A stretch of DNA of 64,000 nucleotides from Oxalicibacterium flavum (GCF_014635065.1 NZ_BMCG01000002.1:372001-436000); one strand, 5' to 3'. Positions 54,119 through 62,572 are shown, counted from the stretch's first letter. Numbers and translations are program-made. The notes: generated by a model from the sequence alone, not told the origin.

Positions 54119-55821
54119 CAGGCAGCCTTTTCCTCAAGCATTGCATTGCTCAGGGAGAACCGCTCCTGCTCCATCACACCTTTCTGAAACGCGATCGCTT
54201 CCTCAAGCGTCGATTGATCCAGCCAGTTTTCTCGCATCATGATTTCACCCAGCGGCCGCTTCTCTTTTTCTTGTATTTCGAGCGCTTTGTTCAGGATGTC
54301 TTCATCAATGGCCTGCCAGGACAACAGCAGTTCGCCAAGGCGCAGCTTTTGTTGCGCAAGCTGATCTGTCGATGGGAAATCGTGCATGGTCTTGTCCCAG
54401 GCCAGCCGCTTGCCTGTAACAAGGTGCACAATAAAAAGACGCCACGCACGAGCTGCAGCCGCGGCGTTAATGAAGTTGCCAACGATCATGCGGGGAACGG
54501 AAAGCAAGGCATGCTCCCATCCATACATGGTGCCGACAAAGTAGGCACGTTGTGTGACACGCAAAAACAAGGCAAATGCATTGAGGCCCATCAGCGTAAC
54601 CAACCAGCCTCCTGGAGGGAAAACAGAGGGGTAATAGACGGTCCAGATACCAAGTTTATCGAGAACGAAGAACGCCAGAAAATTGGCCAGAAGGACATAA
54701 GCCAATATAGCCACGAAGGATGTCACCAGCCCTTTGCGATCGCGAAAAAGCAGGTATTTGACCGCTAACGAACCTTCCCATCCGACTTGCTGCCATCCCT
54801 GCAGGGCGATTCCCAAGGTCCATCGTGCCTTCTGTCTGTAAGCGGTGAAAAAGGTGTTGGGGAAATACTCGCGCACGCCCAGTGGCATGCGCAAGGTGGA
54901 CATCTGCTCTTTTCCAAAACCGAACAACGGATTCCGACGAACCAGATACTCGACCGGGAATTTTCCGAAAATCTGTTTCATGCCTCGACGTGCAAGGCGT
55001 GCACCAATGTCATAGTCCTCTGTTAGCGTGTCGCTGTTGAAAGGCTGATTATTCGTTTCCGCCGCCAGCTCTTCCATTGCCCTGCGCGAGAAGCAGGTGC
55101 CGACACCCGCCGATGGAACCATTCTCGACAGACTTTCACGAACGACCAAATCCTTGCTGTGCCACTCGGCAAATTCGTCCATGTACGTACCGGCCACCAA
55201 CTCATACCATTCGCGCTCCAACGATGTCACTGGCAATTGGATGAAATCGATGCGGGGAAGCAGGTAGTTGTAATACTTCAGTTCCAGCGGGTGCAGAACA
55301 TCTTCACTGTCATGCAGAATCATGCCGGCGAAAGGCTCGGATCGCCTGTCCCCCTCGGCAAAGATCGCCTGCACGATCCAGTTAAGGCAATCCGCCTTGC
55401 AGGTTGGTCCTGCGTGTGGCACTTCCACACGAATCAATTGCCGATAACGGCGACGCATGCGCTCGACTTCCTTGATGGTCCGCTCATCATTGCAATACGT
55501 TCCGACAAAAATCATGTAGTTCTTGTATTCGAGCGTCGACACCATGTTCTCAAGCATGGGAGCGATGACGTCAAATTCCAGCCAGGCCGGAACCATGATG
55601 GCAAGTGGCTGCTCCTCACGCGAGCGCAATTGCTCAGTTGTCAGTGCCGCATACCGTTTGCTGACCGTGAATTTTCGATAGACCTGCCGTACCCAGTACC
55701 AGACATCGATAAAAATGTCATCAAGACTCGAAAGCAGGATGACTACCCCTACCACGGCGGTAAGCAGCTCGAGGTAGTGGTAGTAATCGGCAATCAGGTA
55801 AGGCAAGTAAAGAGAAGACAT
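54118..55821 (-). CDS. nfrB: NfrB-like processive glycosyltransferase with C-terminal MshEN domain
   Basis: The 567-residue membrane glycosyltransferase (GT2 type) has Asp residues in HDSEDVLHP (171-174), TEDYD (267-271), and the synthase motif QKARW (330-334). About four membrane helices follow. The C-terminus has two 24-residue MshEN motifs, RLGELLLSWQAIDEDIL... (494-517) and PLGEIMMRENWL... (523-546), separated by exactly five residues. MshEN domains bind c-di-GMP, and E. coli NfrB is described as c-di-GMP controlled. Position 1 of motif II is Pro and position 10 is not Gly in either motif, so binding needs testing. The gene overlaps nfrA by one base. Confidence 0.9.
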   Translation of the reverse strand: MSSLYLPYLIADYYHYLELLTAVVGVVILLSSLDDIFIDVWYWVRQVYRKFTVSKRYAALTTEQLRSREEQPLAIMVPAWLEFDVIAPMLENMVSTLEYKNYMIFVGTYCNDERTIKEVERMRRRYRQLIRVEVPHAGPTCKADCLNWIVQAIFAEGDRRSEPFAGMILHDSEDVLHPLELKYYNYLLPRIDFIQLPVTSLEREWYELVAGTYMDEFAEWHSKDLVVRESLSRMVPSAGVGTCFSRRAMEELAAETNNQPFNSDTLTEDYDIGARLARRGMKQIFGKFPVEYLVRRNPLFGFGKEQMSTLRMPLGVREYFPNTFFTAYRQKARWTLGIALQGWQQVGWEGSLAVKYLLFRDRKGLVTSFVAILAYVLLANFLAFFVLDKLGIWTVYYPSVFPPGGWLVTLMGLNAFALFLRVTQRAYFVGTMYGWEHALLSVPRMIVGNFINAAAAARAWRLFIVHLVTGKRLAWDKTMHDFPSTDQLAQQKLRLGELLLSWQAIDEDILNKALEIQEKEKRPLGEIMMRENWLDQSTLEEAIAFQKGVMEQERFSLSNAMLEEKAA

Positions 55822-55824
55822 CTT

Positions 55825-58017
55825 TTACCCTTGCGACTCTTTACGCTTCCGTGATGCACGCCGGGCCAGAATCGCCAGCAGCAACAAGGCAAGAAGTCCA
55901 ATGCTGATTGCCGGCACGCTCCACGAGATGTAGCGACGCCATTCAAAGAAGGCGCTTTCGCCTGCACCTGGCGGATGGCTCGCATCCGGATTGGCGCTGT
56001 CAATCCAGGCCAGAGGGCCAGCGTCGCCTATGACTGCGATATTTCCGCGATTGAGAACAAACGGCACATCCGACCGCGCATTCTCATTGAGCAGCGCATA
56101 CCAGTAGAGTCCGGAATCTTTGCCGTCATCGATGACTTCTACCGTGCTCAGCTGTTCCACACCCTTGATGTCAAGAAGAGGGGCTTTTCTACCATCAACA
56201 CGTAACTCTTTGCCCCCGACAATCTGCACTTTGGGCTTGGCGCCGGAAACCGGCACTTCCATCGACAGGAATGGTCCCTTGGATTTGACGGAAGACTCAC
56301 CGGACGCGACGACGAATCTGGTGCCGGTAGGAGAAAGTCCGCTCGCCGAACCGATACGCACAATCTGCTTCAGGTGGGTTGGCGCAGACGCCAGATATTT
56401 TTCCGGAACAAAAAGCTGCGGGGTATTTGACAGCAAAGGCAGCAAGCCGATAAATGTGCCGTCCGGGTATGGATCTCCCAGCTTGATGTGACTGGAGGGA
56501 AGAACCTCCACTGGGTAACCTTGCGGAATCTCGTCACAGTTGGCCGATACAGGTTGACGCTGGAAGGAAACCTTCACCGAGTTTGTCACGCCGAGCACAT
56601 ATCCCGGCACACGCGCCGTCAGCCGTTCCGGACGGCCGTTAGCATTCAACTGTTTCGCGGACAGCAGAATGCCGTTCCAGAATACGGACACGACCGGCTT
56701 TGTCGTCGACGCGCTTGGCGCTGCTGCCACGTCGAGTACTAGCGTTTCCGGCATGCGCCCATCCAATGCCACTACACTCAACGGGAAGTTTGCCGTCCAG
56801 TCGCCGCGCGCCACGACATCAAAGTTATTGCTGGTGGCATCCAGGCTGGTCAGTCGCACGCTATTGGATTTAGCTTCATTGTCCGCTCTTGCGAGCTTTG
56901 CATCGACCTGTTCCGATACAAGTAGATTTCGCCACGTGCTGGAGAACACACCTGAAGCTTGTGCGCCGGCATTGTCGGCGATACCAATAATTTTCTGCTT
57001 GCCGAATGTCAGCAAACTGATCTGGCCGCTTTGCAATACGCTTCCAGCGGCAGTGGCACGATGCTTGCGCCACAAAGAAAACTCTTCCAGAGCAGCAGCA
57101 TCCAACGATAACTGCTGCTGCAACGCATCCAGAGCCGCATTCAGTTTTTTGTGCAGCGCCTCATCGACAATGGCCAATTCGGCCTTGATGGCTGGTGCAT
57201 TCAACACCAGTAAAGCGCCAAGCTCCGCAGGATTGGCGAGCTTGTGGCGCTCCTTGCCGCTTAACGCGGAAAATGCAGGGAAGCGCGTCAAGCCTGAAGG
57301 CACACTGACGCCCTTGAGATCAATCTCGCTGCCAACCGATGGCAATGCGCGGATATCAACCCGTTTGCCGTTTCTTTCAAGAGCTATACCGAGACGCCAA
57401 GCACTATCAAAACTCTTGGGTTCCAGTTTTTCATCAGCCACCAGCAACACGGGACGCCCAGGCAAGGTGCTCCATGCTTCCTTAAGGGTGGTAATCGCAT
57501 CGGAGTTGTAACGGTAGCTGATCACCGTGTCGTTTGACACGGTAAAGGAATTGGCAATCGAATTATTGGGAGAGCAACGATTGAAATGCGTCATTGCCTG
57601 CCAATCGACCGACAGCCTGACAAAGCCGTTTCTATGAACACCGCCACTCAAAGCGAATGTCTTCTCCAGCCGCCCTTCTCCATCTGTAATTCTCTGGGCC
57701 CAGGTAGGCTGCCCATCCAGAGACAAAACCAGCGTTGCCGGTTCCGGTTCGCCTTTCAGATATCGGCCTGCAAATTGAATGTTGGCGTTCGAAAGCACGA
57801 CGCCGGCAGGAACAGGCAAGTAGAAATCCTGGTGTGCATTGCCATCCGCCAGCACGATCGGTGCCGTAATGCCCAGATCCTTTAGCGTGATGTCTCTGCT
57901 GGCGAGTGTCTCGGTGCGCAATTCACGCAACGATTCACTGGCAGGGCTGGCCATTGTCAGACAAGGAATCAGCAACAGCGCTGCGCCCAACCCACGATAT
58001 ATCTGCCGACTACTCAT
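55825..58017 (-). CDS. BcsB-like periplasmic polysaccharide synthase subunit
   Basis: The 730-residue protein has a signal peptide (ending LTMA). Two BcsB-type repeats follow, each a carbohydrate-binding-like beta domain followed by a ferredoxin-like domain (DFYLPVPAGVVLSNANIQFA, TLVLSLDGQPTW). A single C-terminal membrane helix (AISIGLLALLLLAILARR) and a basic tail end it. BcsB guides the growing polymer through the periplasm beside the synthase. The start at 58017 has GGAG 6 bp upstream. It is 4 bp from nfrB, so BcsB and NfrB probably form the inner membrane synthase complex. Confidence 0.85.
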   Translation of the reverse strand: MSSRQIYRGLGAALLLIPCLTMASPASESLRELRTETLASRDITLKDLGITAPIVLADGNAHQDFYLPVPAGVVLSNANIQFAGRYLKGEPEPATLVLSLDGQPTWAQRITDGEGRLEKTFALSGGVHRNGFVRLSVDWQAMTHFNRCSPNNSIANSFTVSNDTVISYRYNSDAITTLKEAWSTLPGRPVLLVADEKLEPKSFDSAWRLGIALERNGKRVDIRALPSVGSEIDLKGVSVPSGLTRFPAFSALSGKERHKLANPAELGALLVLNAPAIKAELAIVDEALHKKLNAALDALQQQLSLDAAALEEFSLWRKHRATAAGSVLQSGQISLLTFGKQKIIGIADNAGAQASGVFSSTWRNLLVSEQVDAKLARADNEAKSNSVRLTSLDATSNNFDVVARGDWTANFPLSVVALDGRMPETLVLDVAAAPSASTTKPVVSVFWNGILLSAKQLNANGRPERLTARVPGYVLGVTNSVKVSFQRQPVSANCDEIPQGYPVEVLPSSHIKLGDPYPDGTFIGLLPLLSNTPQLFVPEKYLASAPTHLKQIVRIGSASGLSPTGTRFVVASGESSVKSKGPFLSMEVPVSGAKPKVQIVGGKELRVDGRKAPLLDIKGVEQLSTVEVIDDGKDSGLYWYALLNENARSDVPFVLNRGNIAVIGDAGPLAWIDSANPDASHPPGAGESAFFEWRRYISWSVPAISIGLLALLLLAILARRASRKRKESQG

Positions 58018-58080
58018 GAACTGCTCCAATACAAACATACACACTCGATTTTTCAGGAATGAGTGAATGACGAATCAGGT

Positions 58081-59223
58081 TTAACTACCGGTAAATTCCG
58101 ATACAGATCGCCCACACAACGCGTCCACGATTCTGGTACTGGCATTGCCGTCGCCGTAGGGATTCATGCGCAAACAGACGCTGTCATAGCGCTTCCGATC
58201 GTCCAGCAACGCATTGACTTCGGTGACGATCCTTTCATGAGACGTCCCCACCAATGTCACCGTACCTGCGGCGACTGCCTCCGGCCGCTCCGTTACTTCC
58301 CGCATGACCAGAACCGGCTTCCCAAGGTAAGGCGCTTCTTCCTGCACCCCACCGGAATCGGTCAGAATGATGCTGGCTTGCTGCATGAACCAGACAAAGT
58401 CGAGGTAATCCAAAGGGGCGATCAAATGCACATTCCCCAAGCCTGACAACTTCTCTCTGACGACATCGTTCACATTTGGATTCAAATGGACCGGATAGAC
58501 GATCTGTACGTCATCTCGCCGAGACAACTGATGCAAGGCGGTACAGATATTTCGGAAGCCGTCACCGAAACTCTCACGGCGATGCCCAGTGACCAGTAAC
58601 AGGCGACGGTTACGATCGATCCATGAATACTTTTCTTCGAGGGGACGCAAAAGGCTTTCATCTTCCGAGAGCCTGCGGCAAGTCATGGCAAGGGCATCGA
58701 TCACTGTGTTGCCTGTGATGAAAACCCGTCCTTGCAAGTTTTCTTTCAGCAGATTGTTTCGCGACGTTGCCGTAGGGGCAAAAAGCCATGTAGCCACGGT
58801 ATCGATAAAACGTCGGTTCATCTCTTCAGGAAATGGCAATGCCATGTTCCCGGTTCGCAACCCAGCTTCCACATGTGCGATTGCGATATTTCTATGAAAG
58901 GCGGCCAAGGCACAGGCGGAAGCTGTCGTTGTATCGCCATGTACCAGCACGACATCCGGTTGCTCCGCCATCAGGACCGCATCGATCTTTTGTAGCAAAC
59001 TGGCGAATAGGCCATTCAGCGTCTGATTACGCACCATCAGGTTCAAGTCATGGTCGGCCTGCAGACTAAACAGTCGCATTACCTGATCCAGCATTTCTCG
59101 GTGCTGTCCGGTTACGCACAACCTGCTTTCCACTCCACCCGCTTCCTTCAACAGGTGAACTAGAGGCGCCATCTTGATTGCCTCTGGACGCGTGCCAACT
59201 ACCGAAAGTATTTTTATTGCCAT
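58081..59223 (-). CDS. wecB: WecB, UDP-N-acetylglucosamine 2-epimerase
   Basis: The 380-residue enzyme converts UDP-GlcNAc to UDP-ManNAc. It has the N-terminal ILSVVGTRPEAIKMAPL, Asp in VHGDTTTAS, Glu in HVEAGLRTG, PFPEEMNRR, the active-site GHRRESFGDGF, and the UDP-binding SGGVQEEAPYLG. It is the first gene of the operon. E. coli WecB is reported to provide UDP-ManNAc for the Nfr glycan, which supports a ManNAc-containing polymer here. The ATG at 59223 (MAIKILSVVG) is preferred over a GTG seven codons upstream. No wecC follows, so ManNAcA and enterobacterial common antigen are unlikely. Confidence 0.95.
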   Translation of the reverse strand: MAIKILSVVGTRPEAIKMAPLVHLLKEAGGVESRLCVTGQHREMLDQVMRLFSLQADHDLNLMVRNQTLNGLFASLLQKIDAVLMAEQPDVVLVHGDTTTASACALAAFHRNIAIAHVEAGLRTGNMALPFPEEMNRRFIDTVATWLFAPTATSRNNLLKENLQGRVFITGNTVIDALAMTCRRLSEDESLLRPLEEKYSWIDRNRRLLLVTGHRRESFGDGFRNICTALHQLSRRDDVQIVYPVHLNPNVNDVVREKLSGLGNVHLIAPLDYLDFVWFMQQASIILTDSGGVQEEAPYLGKPVLVMREVTERPEAVAAGTVTLVGTSHERIVTEVNALLDDRKRYDSVCLRMNPYGDGNASTRIVDALCGRSVSEFTGS

Positions 59224-59267
59224 AAGCCGCTCAACGAATTTCACTTATGGTCGATATAGCGCACCCG

Positions 59268-59295
59268 ATTAAAGGAGGATAAAAAGCCATATCAA
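59268..59295 (-). promoter_or_regulatory. Candidate promoter of the exopolysaccharide operon
   Basis: On the minus strand, TTGATA (59295-59290) and TTTAAT (59273-59268) are separated by 16 bp, about 45 bp before the wecB ATG. It is the best sigma-70 type match in the region but not strong, consistent with an activated or conditional promoter. The nearest palindrome is centred about 50 bp further upstream. Confidence 0.4.
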
Positions 59296-59335
59296 CTGCC
59301 TTCTTCAACAAACCTGCTTTCCATTTACGCCGCCG

Positions 59336-59355
59336 CCATTTCCATGTGGAAATGG
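59336..59355. repeat. Palindrome 1 upstream of wecB
   Basis: CCATTTCCA and TGGAAATGG are exact inverted arms around TG. The core TTTCC-N4-GGAAA is shared with two other palindromes in the same gap. It lies about 113 bp before the wecB ATG and could be an operator. Confidence 0.7.
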
Positions 59356-59456
59356 CGAGCAGGCGCAATTCAAACAAATTAGTTGCAGCAGTTCAATCCG
59401 AAAGACGTTGCGTAATGACTCCCAAATTCATGGGAAGGCACTAAAAAGATACTTTT

Positions 59457-59472
59457 ATTTCCACATGGAAAT
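59457..59472. repeat. Palindrome 2 upstream of wecB
   Basis: ATTTCCA and TGGAAAT are exact inverted arms around CA. It is centred 119 bp from palindrome 1 and shares its core. Confidence 0.7.
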
Positions 59473-59604
59473 TTAATTAACAATTACCAAAAGATGGCAG
59501 GAACTGTTTTTTGTTTAGCCGCTTGGCTATTGAGGAAAATTGGGAATTCTTTCCTCGGCAGGGATTTAACAATTGCCTCGAAATGCAAACAATTGTTTCC
59601 TAGC

Positions 59605-59636
59605 AACAGAACATTTCCGCATGGAAATGTTCTGTT
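59605..59636. repeat. Palindrome 3, long hairpin after yaaA
   Basis: AACAGAACATTTCC and GGAAATGTTCTGTT are exact 14-bp inverted arms around GCAT. It is 12 bp beyond the yaaA stop and contains the same TTTCC-N4-GGAAA core. It lacks a T-tract, so it is not a standard terminator, but it could end the yaaA transcript or act as a regulatory site. Confidence 0.75.
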
Positions 59637-59647
59637 ACTAAAAGAGA

Positions 59648-60424
59648 TCACTCGGCGATTTTACGTTTGAATACCCAGGTCGACTCATTGGATCCGCTTT
59701 CATCGAAAACATAGCCCTCGGTATCGAATTTCTTCAATTGCTGCGGCCGCACGAACGCCTTGTCGATTGCATAGCGCGCCATCAAACCGCGCGCGCGTTT
59801 GGCATGAAACGAGATCACCTTGTACTTGCCGTCCTTCCAGTCGAGAAAGACCGGCGTGACGACCGGAACGTCGAGCAAGGCCGGCCGCACCACCTTGAAG
59901 TATTCCTCCGACGCCAGATTCACCAGCGCGGTCGCGCCGGTTTCGGCAATCTGCCTGTTCAAGGCCTGCGTCACCTCGTCGTCCCAGAAGGCATAGAGGT
60001 CCTTACCGGCCGGGTTGGCCAATCGCGTGCCCATCTCGAGCCGGTATGGCTGCATCAGGTCCAGCGGCCGCAGCAGGCCGTAAAGACCGGATAGAATGCG
60101 AAGGTGCGCCTGTGCGTACTGCAACTGCGCCGCATTCATCGTCGCCGCATTCAATCCCTCATAGACATCGCCGTTGAAGGCCAGCATGGCCTGCTTGGAA
60201 TTTGCGACGGTAAAGCGCGTGGACCATTCGGCGTAGCGATTGACGTTGAGTGTCGCGAGCTTGTCCGAAATCTTCATCAGGCTGGCGATCTGTGCCGGCG
60301 ATTGGCGGCGCAGGATATCGATCAGTTCGGCCGAACGCTTGACGAAATCGGGCCTGGTGCTGACATCGGTATGCGCGGGCGTATCGTAATCGAGGGTCTT
60401 GGCAGGCGACAGGACTATGAGCAT
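59648..60424 (-). CDS. yaaA: YaaA family peroxide-stress / DUF328 protein
   Basis: The 258-residue protein starts [16 protein letters not shown], the YaaA signature, and has the conserved [24 protein letters not shown] and [11 protein letters not shown] blocks. E. coli YaaA limits intracellular free iron during peroxide stress and binds DNA; the molecular reaction is not settled. The start at 60424 is preceded by GGAAGAG. It is divergent from the PIN-domain gene across 29 bp and lies upstream of the exopolysaccharide operon without an apparent link in function. Confidence 0.93.
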   Translation of the reverse strand: MLIVLSPAKTLDYDTPAHTDVSTRPDFVKRSAELIDILRRQSPAQIASLMKISDKLATLNVNRYAEWSTRFTVANSKQAMLAFNGDVYEGLNAATMNAAQLQYAQAHLRILSGLYGLLRPLDLMQPYRLEMGTRLANPAGKDLYAFWDDEVTQALNRQIAETGATALVNLASEEYFKVVRPALLDVPVVTPVFLDWKDGKYKVISFHAKRARGLMARYAIDKAFVRPQQLKKFDTEGYVFDESGSNESTWVFKRKIAE

Positions 60425-60453
60425 TTCTCTTCCGGACAAAGGTAAAGCTGGCA

Positions 60454-60909
60454 ATGATACCGAAGCGCATCGTTCTCGACACCAACGTGTGTCTCGATCT
60501 GTTCGTCTTCCGCGATGCGCGCTGGTCCGTCCTGCTGGCCGCCATGCGCAGCGGCGAGGTCGAAGCCGTGACGCGCACCGATTGCCGCATGGAGTGGCAG
60601 ATCGTGCTTGGCTACACGCACCTGAAGCTCGATGAACGACGGCGCCAGGAAGTGCATGCCGAATTCGACACCCTGATCCGCTGCCATCCGCTCGCCGACC
60701 CGGAGCCCGAAGCGTGCCGCCTGCCGGTCTGCAAGGACAAGGACGATCAGAAATTTCTGGAGCTCGCGCGCGACCTGCGCGCCGACACGCTGATCACCAA
60801 GGACAAGGCGCTGCTGAAGCTGGCGCGCAAGACGCGCCGCGACGGCCTGTTCGCGATCGTGACGCCGGAAGCCTGGACCGCGGAATATCGCAGCGCATGC
60901 GCGCAGTGA
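60454..60909 (+). CDS. PIN-domain protein (putative toxin or RNase, COG1569-like)
   Basis: The 151-residue protein has the PIN-fold pattern of acidic residues: Asp in [13 protein letters not shown], Asp/Glu in [11 protein letters not shown], then [13 protein letters not shown] and [18 protein letters not shown] proteins are metal-dependent RNases, often toxins with a small antitoxin gene just upstream. No antitoxin gene is present here; the 29 bp to yaaA leave no room, and the next gene is an enoyl-CoA hydratase. It may act as a solitary nuclease. Confidence 0.85.
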   Translation: MIPKRIVLDTNVCLDLFVFRDARWSVLLAAMRSGEVEAVTRTDCRMEWQIVLGYTHLKLDERRRQEVHAEFDTLIRCHPLADPEPEACRLPVCKDKDDQKFLELARDLRADTLITKDKALLKLARKTRRDGLFAIVTPEAWTAEYRSACAQ

Positions 60910-60987
60910 ATGTGGTCCGGCCTGCCCTGCCATTTATGCGGGCATCCTGTATATTTCCGTGACGTTCCTCTTTCCCTCTCACTGCCC

Positions 60988-61767
60988 ATGACTGCTGAAA
61001 TCCAGGCTTCGCGCCGCGACGCCACGCTGATCCTGACCCTCTCCAATCCGGGCGCGCGCAACGCCCTGCATCCGGACATGTTCGCCGCAGCCATCGAAGT
61101 GCTGTCGACCGCCGAGCGTGACGATTCGATACGCGCCGTGGTACTGACCGGTGCCGACAATTTTTTCTGTGCCGGCGGCAACCTGAATCGCCTGCTCGAA
61201 CTGCGCAATCAGGATGCGGGGCGGCAGACGGAAGGCGTCGATCTGCTGCGCGGCTGGATCGAGGCCATCCGCGATTGCCCCAAACCCGTGATCGCTGCCG
61301 TCGAGGGTGCCGCGGCCGGCGCCGGATTCTCGCTGGCGCTGGCCTGCGACCTGATCGTGGCGGGCAGCACGACGAAGTTCGCGATGTCCTATGTGCGCGT
61401 CGGACTGACACCGGATGGCGGCGGCTCGTGGTTCCTGTCGCAATCGCTGCCGCGGCAACTGGCGACCGAACTCATGATCGAAGGCAAGACCATCGATGCG
61501 AAACGGCTGCACGATCTCGGCCTCGTCAATCGCGTGGTTCCGGACGGCAGCGTGCTGGATACCGCGCTCGACTGGGCCGATGAACTGGCGGGACTGTCCG
61601 ACAACGCTGTCGACCGCATCAAGCAGCTGGCGCGCGAGGCGAGCGATAATTCGCTGGCGCGCCACTTCGAGGTGGAACGCCGTCACTTCGTCGAAAGTCT
61701 CAATCACCGGCATGCCGAGGAAGGCATCACCGCATTTCTGGAAAAAAGGACCCCGCACTACAAATGA
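60988..61767 (+). CDS. Enoyl-CoA hydratase/isomerase family protein
   Basis: The 259-residue crotonase-fold protein has the oxyanion-hole segments FFCAGGNLNRLLEL and AAVEGAAAGAGFSLALACDL. The block FAMSYVRVGLTPDGGGSWFL has Asp where many hydratases have their second catalytic Glu, which is more like PaaG-type isomerases or hydratases. The substrate cannot be told from the sequence. The start at 60988 (MTAEIQASRRDATL) was chosen over an upstream frame extension with no homology. The stop overlaps the start of the phosphatase gene by 4 bp. Confidence 0.88.
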   Translation: MTAEIQASRRDATLILTLSNPGARNALHPDMFAAAIEVLSTAERDDSIRAVVLTGADNFFCAGGNLNRLLELRNQDAGRQTEGVDLLRGWIEAIRDCPKPVIAAVEGAAAGAGFSLALACDLIVAGSTTKFAMSYVRVGLTPDGGGSWFLSQSLPRQLATELMIEGKTIDAKRLHDLGLVNRVVPDGSVLDTALDWADELAGLSDNAVDRIKQLAREASDNSLARHFEVERRHFVESLNHRHAEEGITAFLEKRTPHYK

Positions 61768-62468
61768 CGCAAGCACAAAGAAGACGCGTCTATCTGATGC
61801 GTCACGGCAGCGTGACCTACTTCGACGAGAACGGTCACCCCTACTCCCCCGACGAAGTACCTCTCAACGAGACCGGCCGTAAGCAGACCACCGCCGCCGG
61901 CCTCAGCTTCGCCGCGCAGAACATCCGCTTCGACCGCGTGATCACGTCCGACCTGCCGCGCGCGGTCGAATCCGCGACGCGCGTGCTGGCCGAAACCGGC
62001 CAGCGGATCGAGATCGAGCAATGGCCCGACTTCACCGAGGTGCGCGGCCATTCGCTCGACGCCATCCTCGACGAGGACCTCGAGGAAGCCTTTACCAGCG
62101 CCTTCTCGTGCATGGCCGGCGAGCACTGCCGCTTCCTCGGCGGCGAGAGCGTGGGCGAACTGATGGACCGCATTCATCCGGTGGTCGACCGCCTGCGCGC
62201 CGACTCCTCGTGGGATACCGTGCTGCTGGTGCTGCACGGCGGCGTCAACCGCGCGCTGCTGTCGTATGCGATCACGGGACAGCGCCTTTTCCTCGGCAAC
62301 CTCGAGCAATCGCCTGGCTGCATCAATGTGCTCGACGTCGGCACACGTGCCGACGACTGGGTCGTGCACGCGATCAACCACGCCCCGCTGCTGCCACTGC
62401 ATACGCATACGCGCCTGACCACCATGGAAGAAGTGCTCAGCCACTACAAGCGCTCGCGCGGCCTGTAA
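61764..62468 (+). CDS. Histidine phosphatase family protein (phosphoglycerate mutase-like)
   Basis: The 234-residue protein has the RHG catalytic motif in VYLMRHGSVTYF. The second Arg is in TSDLPRAVESA, a Glu in DFTEVRGHS, and the second His in LLVLHGGVNRALLSYA. It belongs to the two-histidine phosphatase superfamily. Phosphoglycerate mutase, SixA, CobC and general phosphatases are possible, and no cofactor or pathway is visible nearby. Its start is coupled to the enoyl-CoA hydratase gene (ATGA). Confidence 0.88.
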   Translation: MTQAQRRRVYLMRHGSVTYFDENGHPYSPDEVPLNETGRKQTTAAGLSFAAQNIRFDRVITSDLPRAVESATRVLAETGQRIEIEQWPDFTEVRGHSLDAILDEDLEEAFTSAFSCMAGEHCRFLGGESVGELMDRIHPVVDRLRADSSWDTVLLVLHGGVNRALLSYAITGQRLFLGNLEQSPGCINVLDVGTRADDWVVHAINHAPLLPLHTHTRLTTMEEVLSHYKRSRGL

Positions 62469-62572
62469 GTACCGGCGTGTCCGAAAGCGAAGCCGTGCGG
62501 ATTTCTGCATAATGCGGCAACGCCTTTTCGGCATCGTGCCGCATCACGTCAGAAAAATTGTCAGGAGAAACC

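Larger units (their letters stand above)
59224..59647. other. 424-bp AT-rich intergenic region upstream of wecB
   Basis: This is the longest gap of the window. It lies between wecB and the stop of yaaA, both on the minus strand. It holds a candidate promoter and three copies of a palindrome with core TTTCC-N4-GGAAA, annotated separately. No small ORF or RNA gene was recognised in it. Confidence 0.7.

Noticed and set aside
51365-58017. Cellulose synthase operon
   Set aside because: BcsB-like and BcsC-like parts are present, but the synthase has no PilZ domain and carries MshEN instead, the outer membrane protein fits NfrA, and wecB heads the operon.
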